Source of the DNA: an uncultured Barnesiella sp.
GTDB taxonomy: Bacteria; Bacteroidota; Bacteroidia; Bacteroidales; Barnesiellaceae_A
Reading direction: 5' to 3'
Length of the DNA: 13,148 bases
NCBI GenBank assembly: GCA_904502265.1
Contig: CAJGDT010000023.1
Location: forward strand, 1 to 13,148
In this document: piece after piece, positions 1 through 6,836 of the stretch
How the letters are laid out: each line of letters begins with the position of its first letter
How positions within the stretch are numbered: position 1 is the stretch's first letter
Position numbers and translations under genes: made by a program
Notes under the pieces: generated by a model
Seen by the model: only the letters and a program-made list of their open reading frames with translations
Database searches by the model: none
What the model was told of the DNA's origin: nothing

Positions 1-122
1 CTAATTCTCAGCAGGCGCTGCACATTAAGTGTCTTGAAAAATGTTACCATTGGCATTGGTGCCTGCATCCACATGTCAAAAGCGTAGGCACGAGTTGTCT
101 CTTGGGGATTTATCTCTCTCAT
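1..122 (-). CDS. CatA-like O-acetyltransferase, N-terminal fragment (runs off left edge)
   Basis: Reading leftward from an ATG at 122-120 gives 40 uninterrupted residues starting MREINPQETTRAYAFDMWMQ and continuing to the window edge. The pattern R-x-I-x-P-x-E-T-x-R-A-x-A-F-x-x-W-M, then A-P-M-P-M-V-T, resembles the N-terminus of chloramphenicol acetyltransferase-like (CatA-like) proteins common in Bacteroidales and Clostridia. These trimeric cytoplasmic enzymes use acetyl-CoA to acetylate a hydroxyl. Many genomic members are not shown to act on chloramphenicol, so resistance should not be assumed. The catalytic His lies near the C-terminus and is outside the window. The gene has its own promoter (152-186), separate from the pdxB-yqgE block. 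The family assignment rests on the N-terminal motif only. Confidence 0.7.
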   Translation of the reverse strand, partial: MREINPQETTRAYAFDMWMQAPMPMVTFFKTLNVQRLLRI

Positions 123-151
123 AGTGGTGGGGTTATTAGACAAAAGGGGCG

Positions 152-186
152 CAAAGGTAGTAAATTCTTTGCAATATCCTCAAAAG
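152..186 (-). promoter_or_regulatory. Bacteroidota-type promoter for the CatA-like gene
   Basis: On the minus strand a TACCTTTG box (152-159) matches the Bacteroidota -7 consensus TAnnTTTG. It lies 21 bases downstream of a CTTTTG element (181-186) that fits the -33 TTTG box. The predicted transcript starts near 146, about 24 bases before the ATG at 122, a leader without a Shine-Dalgarno site, as is usual in this phylum. Confidence 0.55.
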
Positions 187-216
187 CCAAGGGTGTTTGC
201 GTGGGGACTATAATAG

Positions 217-366
217 TTACCCCTGTTTCTTCTCGGCCTTTTCGGCAGCGAGGCGAACTTGGTATTCTTTCATCTTTTTCTGCCATGCCTTGCGTTTGGC
301 TTGTGCTTGAGCAGCCTTGCGAGCCTCATATTCGGCATATTGTTTTTCCAAGAAGTTGTCGGCCAT
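217..366 (-). CDS. small charged protein, 49 residues, unknown function
   Basis: An ATG at 366-364 opens a 49-codon frame ending in TAA at 217-219. It begins MADNFLEKQYAEYEARKAAQ and is almost entirely Ala, Lys, Glu, Gln and Arg, so it should form one long basic alpha-helix or coiled coil with no signal peptide or membrane segment. It lies 24 bases after the yqgE stop on the same strand and is probably the last gene of the pdxB-yqgE transcription unit. Short proteins starting MADN-x-LE are, as I recall, seen in other Bacteroidales genomes, which argues for a real gene. I recognise no function; its composition would fit nucleic-acid or ribosome binding, but that is speculation. Confidence 0.65.
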   Translation of the reverse strand: MADNFLEKQYAEYEARKAAQAQAKRKAWQKKMKEYQVRLAAEKAEKKQG

Positions 367-390
367 GTTCGTAAGTGTATAAGTGGTAAA

Positions 391-990
391 TTAGTTGAAG
401 TGAGGCTTTTGAGGGCATAGTAGCCATGAACGGAATTCTTCGCCAAGATTTTTTACAATCTCTTGCCAATAGGTGTCGTCATGTGCAGTCATAGCCGCCT
501 CGGTATTGTCGAGGGTGGTTACTACCCACGTTTTTTCTTCGATTTCCTTTTTGAGCTGTCCGGTAGTCCATCCGCAATATCCGGCAAAGAATTTGATGTG
601 TCGTTCATCGTACTCATTGCTGTTGAGATATTCTACCACATCTGCAAAATTTCCACCAATGTACAGTCCGTTTTCTAAGGCTATGGCCTCTCTGAAGCGA
701 TTGCCCAGAGTGTGAATGTATAGCAGTCGGCCATGTTCTACCGGACCGCCTATGTGCAAGGGAATATGGCTCGGACAAGTAGCGTTGCGCAGTACGCTGT
801 TGAGCGAAAGGTTGCTACGATGATTGAGTACTAAGCCAACCGTTCCTTCTGTATTGTTATGGTCGATAAGAAGTATTACCGCACGGCGAAAGTGTACCTC
901 GGATAAAAAAGGTTCAACAACCAGCAAGTCGCCCGATTGGGGCTCGCGTTGTGGTTGTTTGATGTCGAATATGTCATTTATCAGTTTCAC
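391..990 (-). CDS. YqgE/AlgH family protein (UPF0301)
   Basis: The 199-residue protein has the family hallmarks in order: F-R-R-A-V-I-L-L-I-D-H at about 34-44, G-T-V-G-L-V-L-N (49-56), I-G-G-P-V (80-84), and G-Y-C-G-W-T-T-G-Q-L (137-146) followed by K-E-I and a Trp near 155. Length matches the usual 185-200. There is no signal peptide, so it is cytoplasmic. The biochemical role is not firmly known; the AlgH name comes from alginate regulation in Pseudomonas, which has no obvious meaning here. The gene starts 26 bases after the pdxB stop and is followed 24 bases later by the 49-residue gene, so the three are probably cotranscribed. The start MKLINDIFDIKQ is the only ATG before the conserved core. 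Confidence 0.92.
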   Translation of the reverse strand: MKLINDIFDIKQPQREPQSGDLLVVEPFLSEVHFRRAVILLIDHNNTEGTVGLVLNHRSNLSLNSVLRNATCPSHIPLHIGGPVEHGRLLYIHTLGNRFREAIALENGLYIGGNFADVVEYLNSNEYDERHIKFFAGYCGWTTGQLKKEIEEKTWVVTTLDNTEAAMTAHDDTYWQEIVKNLGEEFRSWLLCPQKPHFN

Positions 991-1016
991 GAAGTATAGC
1001 CTACGGCAGTCGAGGG

Positions 1017-2132
1017 TTATAATTTAAATCCAAGCTCGCGCAGTACGGTGGCGTTGTTATCTGTGGCTCCGGTAACGGTATAAGCCAAGAACTCGCGACG
1101 TATGCCGTATGAATTGCGTAACTTCTCAAAATCGTAGGGTTGTCGCTTGAGGTTGCGTGTCTCAAACAGTGGGTTGTAGCTTGACAATACTGCAGTGGCA
1201 ATGGGGTCGCTGTTGCGAGCCAAAGCAAGTGTGCTGACAGGCGGTGTGGGAGGTACAAGTTCCGATGTGTCGATGGTTACGCCTAACTCCTTGGCTACGG
1301 CCTCAACAATCATACGGGTGGCATTGGCCTTGCCGTCGGATGAGTAGCCTGCGGTGTGGGGTGTGGCAATAAACGATGCAAACATCAGTGCTGTATTCAA
1401 GCGAGGCTCGCCTTCCCAGCAATCCATCACAGCATCGCCTACCTTCTCGGTGTTGAGGGCGCGAATGAGTGCGTAGTTGTCTACAACAGCACCTCGGGCT
1501 GAGTTAATAACAAGCGGACTGCGTTGCAAAGAGTCGAAAAATGCTGCCGAACCTAAGTGGCAGGTAGCATATTCGCCTTGCATAATGAGCGGTGTGTGGA
1601 ATGTTATTATATCGGCTTGTGCGGCAATTTCTTCGAGCGAAACAAACTTTTGGTTACCCTCTACGGCTGCGCGAGGAGGGTCATTGAGCAATACTTTCAT
1701 GCCCAATGCTCGACAATACTTTTCGACAATAGAGCCTACGTGACCTACGCCTATTATACCTATTGTCATCTCAGAAATATCGCGATTTTTGGAACGAGCC
1801 CAAAGAAGAATAGATGCAAGTACATATTGGCCTACCGAACTTGCATTGCAACCCGGAGCATTTTGCCAACGTATTCCATTTTCTTGGCAGTATTTTGTGT
1901 CTATGTGGTCGTGTCCTATTGTTGCCGTACCTATAAATTTGCATCGCGAACCATTGAGTAGGCGTTTGTCTACTTTTGTACGAGAACGTACTAAAAGAAT
2001 GTCGGCATCGCGGACAACGGCATTGGTTATTTCGTTGGGCTCATAATAGCTTACTTGTGCGTATGGTTCGAGCAATCCTTTTAAAAAAGGTATCTTGCTG
2101 TCTGCTACTATATGGATATTTTGTGAGCTCAT
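1017..2132 (-). CDS. pdxB: erythronate-4-phosphate dehydrogenase
   Basis: This is the NAD-dependent enzyme of the DXP-dependent vitamin B6 pathway that oxidises 4-phospho-D-erythronate to 2-oxo-3-hydroxy-4-phosphobutanoate in the cytoplasm. The 371-residue protein has a D-2-hydroxyacid dehydrogenase fold: a Rossmann motif G-I-I-G-V-G-H-V-G at 125-133, then the catalytic triad Arg213 (NSARG), Glu242 (WEGEP) and His259 (TPHTAGYS). The spacing (29 and 17 residues) equals that of the E. coli triad Arg208-Glu237-His254. The C-terminal F-E-K-L-R-x-x-Y-x-x-R-R-E-F at about 335-348 is the PdxB dimerisation-domain signature that separates it from other dehydrogenases of the superfamily. It heads the leftward unit with yqgE and is divergent from the DUF1573 genes. 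A -7 type box lies at 2161-2168. Confidence 0.95.
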   Translation of the reverse strand: MSSQNIHIVADSKIPFLKGLLEPYAQVSYYEPNEITNAVVRDADILLVRSRTKVDKRLLNGSRCKFIGTATIGHDHIDTKYCQENGIRWQNAPGCNASSVGQYVLASILLWARSKNRDISEMTIGIIGVGHVGSIVEKYCRALGMKVLLNDPPRAAVEGNQKFVSLEEIAAQADIITFHTPLIMQGEYATCHLGSAAFFDSLQRSPLVINSARGAVVDNYALIRALNTEKVGDAVMDCWEGEPRLNTALMFASFIATPHTAGYSSDGKANATRMIVEAVAKELGVTIDTSELVPPTPPVSTLALARNSDPIATAVLSSYNPLFETRNLKRQPYDFEKLRNSYGIRREFLAYTVTGATDNNATVLRELGFKL

Positions 2133-2160
2133 ATTAGATTGTATTTTTTGAAAACCTCTG

Positions 2161-2168
2161 CAAAAATA
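2161..2168 (-). promoter_or_regulatory. -7 box of the pdxB promoter
   Basis: On the minus strand TATTTTTG matches the Bacteroidota -7 consensus TAnnTTTG, placed 28 bases before the pdxB ATG at 2132. The -33 element is weak: only a GTTTATT-like stretch around 2183-2190. The gap 2133-2365 holds this site and the divergent DUF1573 promoter; I see no other strong structure there. Confidence 0.45.
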
Positions 2169-2319
2169 TATTTTTTCTTTGAATAAACCTTTTGTCTATG
2201 TAAGAATCTTATTGATAAAATTCGTTATTGTAGTCACGATTTTCCCAAAATTCTCATTATGAGCATTTGCCGAAAACCGTTAAACATCGTAAACAATAAA
2301 ATATCGTAGGTGGTGAAAC

Positions 2320-2348
2320 TTGTTATAAGAAAATAAATTGTAAATTTG
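2320..2348 (+). promoter_or_regulatory. promoter of the DUF1573 gene pair
   Basis: TAAATTTG at 2341-2348 matches the TAnnTTTG -7 box, with a TTG at 2320-2322 and an 18-base spacer as the -33 element. The expected transcript start is near 2354, about 12 bases before the ATG at 2366, giving a very short leader. Confidence 0.6.
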
Positions 2349-2365
2349 CATAAAACTATGATTGT

Positions 2366-2755
2366 ATGAAGCGCTTATTGTTACATATTGTTCTCACAAT
2401 GGTAATGTTCATGCCTATGATAGTGTATGGGCAGAGTGCCAAGATTAAGTTTGACAATACAATGCACGACTTTGAGGCAGTTCCCGAGGAGGGTGGACCG
2501 GTTGTGCACGACTTCACCTTTACCAATGAGGGTGATGCTGCATTGGTTGTGATTGATGTCAATACCAATTGTGGATGTACGGTGGCAGACTTTCCTCAGG
2601 CTCCCATTGCACCCGGAAAGCAGGGTGTAATAACCATAACATTCGATCCTAAAGGTCATCCCGGAGAGTTTGCCAAGGAGATTATAGTAAAGACTAATGC
2701 TAAGAAGAAAAAAAGTCGCCTTCGCATCAAAGGTATGGTTATTCCTCAACAATAA
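2366..2755 (+). CDS. DUF1573 exported Ig-like protein (single domain)
   Basis: A signal peptide (MKRLLLHIVLTMVMFMPMIV, cleavage around residue 23) precedes one DUF1573 domain: H-D-F-E (34-37), H-D-F-T-F-T-N-E-G (48-56), T-N-C-G-C-T-V (67-73), A-P-I-A-P-G-K (79-85) and I-T-F-D-P (91-95). DUF1573 is an Ig-like beta-sandwich family, abundant and poorly characterised in Bacteroidota, related to the ASPM/SPD-2/Hydin folds. The Cys-Gly-Cys pair is the family hallmark. No lipobox is seen, so the protein is likely periplasmic or secreted. A lysine run (KKKK, 113-116) sits near the C-terminus. The 129-residue length is normal for a one-domain member. It is translated just ahead of a longer paralogue 8 bases downstream, so they form an operon and may act together. 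Confidence 0.88.
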   Translation: MKRLLLHIVLTMVMFMPMIVYGQSAKIKFDNTMHDFEAVPEEGGPVVHDFTFTNEGDAALVVIDVNTNCGCTVADFPQAPIAPGKQGVITITFDPKGHPGEFAKEIIVKTNAKKKKSRLRIKGMVIPQQ

Positions 2756-2763
2756 TTTGAGAT

Positions 2764-3858
2764 ATGAAAGTAAAGAGTTTTTTATCGACAATATTATTCC
2801 TACTATTGACCGAGTGTGCTATTGCGCAAGCTGTTATAGTATTTACTGAACAACGTTACGATTTTGGCGAGGTTCAAGAGAATCTGGGTGTTGTAACACA
2901 CAACTTCAAATTTCGTAATACAGGCAACGAGCCCTTGGTCATATCGAAGGTGCGTACTTCGTGCGGATGCACTGTGCCGGAATACTCGGAGGAACCTATT
3001 GCACCGGGCGATACCGGACATGTGAAGATAACCTTCAACCCCTCGGGTCGTCCCGGTAAGTTTAGCAAGTCGATCAATGTGTACACCAATACCGTTCCCG
3101 AGCGCACCATCTTGCGCATTATAGGTGATGTGGTGCAAGATACCTTTGTGCCCGATATGCAGTATGCCTATCGTATAGGTGATATAGCCCTTAAATCGTT
3201 GCATATCTCTATGTCGAAGATAGTAAAGGGTCGCATTACAGAGGATAGCTTGGAAGTGGTGAATGTTGGTAGCGCCCCCCTTGTGCCTCGAGCAGTGAAT
3301 GTGCCCAAGCATATAGCTGTTACATTTACCCCCGACACGTTGGCTAAGGGCGAAGTAGGTATAATGCGTGTAGCTTACAATCCCGATGCTGTCGACGACT
3401 GGGGCTACCGTCGTGATGAGTTTAATATCGTGGGTACAGTGTCGGAAAATACCCCTGCAGGCGATGCCCATTACAACACTATCACTGTATCGGGTGTGTT
3501 GCAAGAGGACTTTGATGCCTATACAGCCGAGCAACTTGAGCAGGCTCCTATATTGGTAGTAGGACGTCAGGCTGTCGACTTTAAGGTAATAGAAGGTACC
3601 AAGAAGGTAAAACGTGAGATATATGTAGTCAATGCAGGATATAGCCCGCTGGAAATACACAAAATACGCACCGATGGAGGTGTGATAAATGCCTACGTGA
3701 AGAAGAATAAAATAAAGCCCGGACAGTCGACCATAATGGTCATAGAGATAGACCCCATGCGTGCTCGTTCCAATACGTTGTTGAGCGATATATTTATCGT
3801 GAGCAACGACCCGAGCAACCCCTCGCAGGCTATCCGTATCACTGCCGAGTTGAAATAA
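2764..3858 (+). CDS. DUF1573 exported protein with several Ig-like repeats
   Basis: This 364-residue protein begins with a signal peptide (about 1-22, ending AIAQA). The first DUF1573 domain (about 25-120) has the R-Y-D-F-G-E-V motif (31-37), F-R-N-T-G (50-54), T-S-C-G-C-T-V (65-71) and E-P-I-A-P-G (77-82). A second Ig-like unit (about 150-250) keeps V-V-N-V-G-S-A-P-L, and a third (about 270-364) keeps V-D-F-K-V-I, V-V-N-A-G-Y-S-P-L and I-K-P-G-Q-S. Only the first retains Cys-Gly-Cys; the equivalent place in the third reads R-T-D-G-G. Location should be periplasmic or outer surface. It shares an operon with the shorter paralogue upstream; meaB starts 38 bases downstream. Function is unknown; such Ig arrays often bind proteins or glycans. 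Confidence 0.87.
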   Translation: MKVKSFLSTILFLLLTECAIAQAVIVFTEQRYDFGEVQENLGVVTHNFKFRNTGNEPLVISKVRTSCGCTVPEYSEEPIAPGDTGHVKITFNPSGRPGKFSKSINVYTNTVPERTILRIIGDVVQDTFVPDMQYAYRIGDIALKSLHISMSKIVKGRITEDSLEVVNVGSAPLVPRAVNVPKHIAVTFTPDTLAKGEVGIMRVAYNPDAVDDWGYRRDEFNIVGTVSENTPAGDAHYNTITVSGVLQEDFDAYTAEQLEQAPILVVGRQAVDFKVIEGTKKVKREIYVVNAGYSPLEIHKIRTDGGVINAYVKKNKIKPGQSTIMVIEIDPMRARSNTLLSDIFIVSNDPSNPSQAIRITAELK

Positions 3859-3896
3859 TTAATGCACAACGAATATACATTCAAAACACATACACT

Positions 3897-4994
3897 ATGG
3901 AACATCCCGAAAATGATGATTTGTATGCCGGTCTTACCGTGAACAAAGGTATAGAACAACCGCCCTCAATAAATCCCTATCTTAAAAAACGTGCTCGCCG
4001 CAAGCTATACACTGCCGGTGAGTATGTCGAAGGTATCCTCAAAGGCGATCTCTCGCTATTGAGTCAAGCCGTTACATTGGTAGAGAGTAATCTTTATGAG
4101 CATCGCACATTGGCACAAGAGGTTATAGAGAAATGTTTGCCTCACACATGCAAGTCGGTGCGTATAGGTATCACCGGTGTGCCGGGTGCTGGTAAGAGTA
4201 CATCTATCGATGCTTTTGGCCTCCATGTGTTGAAGAAACCCGGCAATAAACTTGCTGTGCTTGCTATTGACCCCAGTAGCGAACGTTCGAAGGGTAGTAT
4301 ATTGGGTGATAAGACTCGTATGGAGAAGTTGTCGGTACATCCCGATGCATTCATTCGTCCCAGTCCTTCGGCCGGCTCTTTGGGCGGTGTGGCTCGCAAA
4401 ACTCGCGAGACTATCGTATTGTGCGAAGCTGCCGGTTTCAACAATATATTTGTCGAAACTGTAGGTGTGGGTCAGAGTGAAACTGCCGTACACTCGATGG
4501 TCGATTTCTTCCTGCTTATACAATTGGCAGGTACGGGTGATGAGTTGCAAGGTATCAAGCGTGGTATCATGGAGATGGCCGACGGTATTGTAATCAACAA
4601 GGCCGACGGTAACAACATAGAGCGAGCCAAGTTGGCACAAGCGCAATTCCGCAACGCCCTACACCTCTTCCCCTTGCCCCCATCGGGATGGTCGCCCAAG
4701 GTACTCACCTATTCGGGTTACTACGAGTTGGGCATTGCCGAGGTATGGGATATGATATATGAGTATCTCGACTTTGTACATGAGAATGGATACTTTGAGC
4801 ATAAGCGTCAAGAGCAGGCTAAGTATTGGATGTACGAGACCATCGACGAGAAGTTGCGCAACCATTTCTACAATGATCCTACTATACGCGAACTGTTGGA
4901 CGAAAAGGAGCATCGCATACTCACCAATATGCAAAGCTCATTCACCGCAGCACACGACGTGCTTGACTACTACTTCAGCCACAAAGGCGAGTAA
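3897..4994 (+). CDS. meaB: methylmalonyl-CoA mutase-associated GTPase MeaB
   Basis: MeaB is a G3E-type GTPase that gates delivery of adenosylcobalamin to methylmalonyl-CoA mutase and protects it from inactivation; in Bacteroidales the mutase feeds propionate formation from succinate. The 365-residue protein has the P-loop G-V-P-G-A-G-K-S-T (94-102), A-I-D-P-S-S-E-R-S-K-G-S-I-L-G-D-K-T-R-M (123-142), the long family motif R-P-S-P-S-A-G-S-L-G-G-V-A-R-K-T-R-E, the E-T-V-G-V-G-Q-S-E switch (187-195) and N-K-A-D-G (234-238, base recognition). Length matches the Bacteroidota members. The mutase subunit genes are not in the window. It lies 38 bases after the DUF1573 gene and may be cotranscribed; a strong hairpin terminator follows. 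Confidence 0.95.
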   Translation: MEHPENDDLYAGLTVNKGIEQPPSINPYLKKRARRKLYTAGEYVEGILKGDLSLLSQAVTLVESNLYEHRTLAQEVIEKCLPHTCKSVRIGITGVPGAGKSTSIDAFGLHVLKKPGNKLAVLAIDPSSERSKGSILGDKTRMEKLSVHPDAFIRPSPSAGSLGGVARKTRETIVLCEAAGFNNIFVETVGVGQSETAVHSMVDFFLLIQLAGTGDELQGIKRGIMEMADGIVINKADGNNIERAKLAQAQFRNALHLFPLPPSGWSPKVLTYSGYYELGIAEVWDMIYEYLDFVHENGYFEHKRQEQAKYWMYETIDEKLRNHFYNDPTIRELLDEKEHRILTNMQSSFTAAHDVLDYYFSHKGE

Positions 4995-5031
4995 ATGGTC
5001 GATAGCAGACGCGAAGCATAGAAATATAGCA

Positions 5032-5070
5032 CCGCGCACTGCCCATTAGGGCGGTGCGCGGATTGTTTTA
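5032..5070 (+). terminator. intrinsic terminator after meaB
   Basis: A 13-bp stem (5032-5044 with 5049-5061, one T-G wobble, otherwise perfect and mostly G/C) encloses the loop ATTA and is followed by ATTGTTTTA. It lies 37 bases after the meaB stop and should end the DUF1573-meaB transcript. Confidence 0.85.
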
Positions 5071-5140
5071 GATGACAAAAACGTCGCTTTTTCGCATTAG
5101 CAGACAATAAATAACCCGAAAAGTCGTTTATAGCTTAGTT

Positions 5141-5869
5141 ATGAAAGTGTGCAGATATATAAAATATATGCTTGCGATGGTGTTGGCTGTCGTAGGTGTA
5201 TGTATTGCAACGGCGCAGCCGGGAGGTCGTGGCCGCAAGTTGCAGAATCTGCCCTTTGCTGATAATAAACTCATTCACTTTGGCTTTTCGGTGGGTACGC
5301 ATGTGCAAGACCTAACCTTTACTCACAACGGTCACGTTACGCCAGAGGGCGAAACATGGTATATGGAGGTGCCTTCGTTCTCTCCGGGTTTCTGCGTAAA
5401 TCTTATGGCCGACCTTTACCTCTGTCCGCACCTCAACCTACGCCTCTCGCCCGGTATCTTTTTCGGCAACAAGGTGGTAAAATTTCGCGAATATAACACT
5501 GGTGATAGGCAGACACAAAATATCAAGTCGAACTATGTCGTGTTGCCGCTCGACCTTAAGTTTAGTGCCAAGCGATGGGATAATATCCGCCCCTATATCT
5601 CGGCAGGTTTGATGGGTACGCTCGACGTGGCCAAGGAGGAAAACTCGTTCTTGAAGATGAATAAGTTTGACTGTTACGTTACCTTTGCCTTTGGTTGCGA
5701 TACCTACATGCCATACTTTAAGTTTATCCCCGAGGTGAAGTTCTGCATAGGTCTTACCGATGTTCTTGATCGCAACCGCGAGTTTCCCAACCCATCCGAC
5801 ATCAAGTATACCAATTCGCTCTCGAAGATGGTGTCGAGCATGATTATACTCTCGTTCTATTTCGAGTAG
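5141..5869 (+). CDS. porT: PorT-family outer-membrane beta-barrel protein
   Basis: The 242-residue protein starts with a signal peptide (about 1-25, ending CIATA before QPGG). It continues with Q-N-L-P-F-A-D-N-K-L-I-H-F-G-F-S-V-G (35-52), the opening typical of the PorT family (OMP_b-brl_2). Alternating hydrophobic strands, P-R/Y-I-S-A-G-L type turns and a terminal phenylalanine strand (I-L-S-F-Y-F-E) fit an eight-strand outer-membrane barrel. PorT of Porphyromonas gingivalis is needed for type IX secretion and gingipain export; relatives also occur in Bacteroidales whose type IX system is absent or unproven, so the function here is not certain. The gene stands alone between the meaB terminator and the glycosyltransferase. 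No clear TAnnTTTG promoter was found in the 70 bases upstream. Confidence 0.78.
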   Translation: MKVCRYIKYMLAMVLAVVGVCIATAQPGGRGRKLQNLPFADNKLIHFGFSVGTHVQDLTFTHNGHVTPEGETWYMEVPSFSPGFCVNLMADLYLCPHLNLRLSPGIFFGNKVVKFREYNTGDRQTQNIKSNYVVLPLDLKFSAKRWDNIRPYISAGLMGTLDVAKEENSFLKMNKFDCYVTFAFGCDTYMPYFKFIPEVKFCIGLTDVLDRNREFPNPSDIKYTNSLSKMVSSMIILSFYFE

Positions 5870-5938
5870 AGAAATTCTCTTTATTACACATCGGCATTCG
5901 TTTCTTTATTGTATCTTTACAGCCACAATCCTACAGTT

Positions 5939-6685
5939 ATGGCACAACCACTATTTTCTATCATCACCATTACCTATAATGCTGCCACAACATTGCCACC
6001 TACATTGCGCAGTGTTGAGTCGCAGACCTATACCAACTATGAGTATATTGTGGTGGATGGTGCGTCGAAAGACGATACGGTGGCTATCGTTGAGGCTTCA
6101 TCTCTTAAGCCTCGATTGGTTAGTGAGCCGGATAAGGGGTTGTATGATGCCATGAACAAGGGCTTGAAGATGGCAACCGGCGAGTACCTTATATTTCTCA
6201 ATGCAGGAGACTCGTTCCACGCTCCCGATACTTTGCAACGTGTAGCCGAGGCCATTGGTGACAATCGCCCCGGAGTAGTGTATGGCGAGACAGCCATTGT
6301 CGATGCCGACCGCAATTTCTTGATGATGCGCCGTCTGCGTGCTCCCGAGAAGCTCACTTGGCGTAGTTTTGCCAATGGCATGTTGGTGTGTCACCAAGCC
6401 TTTATAGCTCGTCGCGATATAGCTCCCATGTACGATTTGCAATACCGCTATTCGGCCGATGTAGATTGGTGTATACGTTGCATGAAGCAGACCGATGAAT
6501 TGCTCAACACCCATCTCACACTTATCGACTACCTCAACGAGGGCGAAACAACACGCCATCACCGCGCCTCGCTCAAAGAGCGTTTTGCCGTCATGTGTCG
6601 TCACTACGGAACAATACCTACAGTACTGCGCCATTTGGGATTTGCATTGCGATATGCAGTAGCTCGCGTGCAAGGCAAGGCTTAA
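5939..6685 (+). CDS. family 2 glycosyltransferase (GT-A fold)
   Basis: The protein transfers a sugar from a nucleotide-sugar donor, probably for surface polysaccharide or glycan assembly at the cytoplasmic face. From the ATG at 5939 it has 248 residues. It shows F-S-I-I-T-I-T-Y-N-A (6-15), V-V-D-G-A-S-K-D-D-T (38-47), S-E-P-D-K-G-L-Y-D-A-M-N-K-G (62-75), N-A-G-D (88-91, the place of the metal-binding DxD) and A-D-V-D-W (173-177, acidic region with the likely base). There is no membrane helix. This arrangement resembles WcaE-like transferases; the acceptor cannot be deduced. An ATG at 5909 would add ten residues, but a -7-like TATCTTTA at 5912-5919 and the conserved N-terminus favour 5939. It is not inside a visible polysaccharide locus. 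Confidence 0.9.
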   Translation: MAQPLFSIITITYNAATTLPPTLRSVESQTYTNYEYIVVDGASKDDTVAIVEASSLKPRLVSEPDKGLYDAMNKGLKMATGEYLIFLNAGDSFHAPDTLQRVAEAIGDNRPGVVYGETAIVDADRNFLMMRRLRAPEKLTWRSFANGMLVCHQAFIARRDIAPMYDLQYRYSADVDWCIRCMKQTDELLNTHLTLIDYLNEGETTRHHRASLKERFAVMCRHYGTIPTVLRHLGFALRYAVARVQGKA

Positions 6686-6800
6686 TTATCCCTCCAATTT
6701 GTCGATTTTTTCTTCTCTTTGCTGTGCGCTCTATAGAACGCGCCCGCTTCTTCGTACCCTTTTTATTTATATCCACATTAGGACTTTTGCTTGAATATAT

Positions 6801-6831
6801 TTTGTTTTTTGCATAGTTGTTAATATTTTTG
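6801..6831 (+). promoter_or_regulatory. strong Bacteroidota-type promoter in the long intergenic region
   Basis: A TTTG at 6801-6804 and TATTTTTG at 6824-6831 match the -33 and -7 boxes with a 19-base spacer, the best promoter match I found in the window. Transcription should begin near 6837, about 300 bases before the next gene, so the transcript carries the structured region described at 6837-7093. The preceding stretch 6686-6800 is pyrimidine-rich and shows nothing I can name. Confidence 0.6.
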
Positions 6832-6836
6832 TAGCG

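Noticed and set aside
2803..3660. Long minus-strand frame of 285 codons opposite the second DUF1573 gene
   Set aside because: Antisense shadow: Tyr/His/Cys/Ile-rich composition with no motif, while the plus strand encodes a clear DUF1573 protein.
4056..4646. 196-codon minus-strand frame opposite meaB
   Set aside because: The plus strand carries every MeaB motif here; the antisense frame has no recognisable domain.
5909..5938. Upstream start for the glycosyltransferase
   Set aside because: Adds ten residues before the conserved N-terminal strand and overlaps a possible -7 box at 5912-5919.
6595..6816. 73-codon plus-strand frame overlapping the glycosyltransferase end
   Set aside because: Mostly out-of-frame glycosyltransferase sequence followed by a pyrimidine-rich stretch that gives Phe/Leu codons; no start signal or family resemblance.
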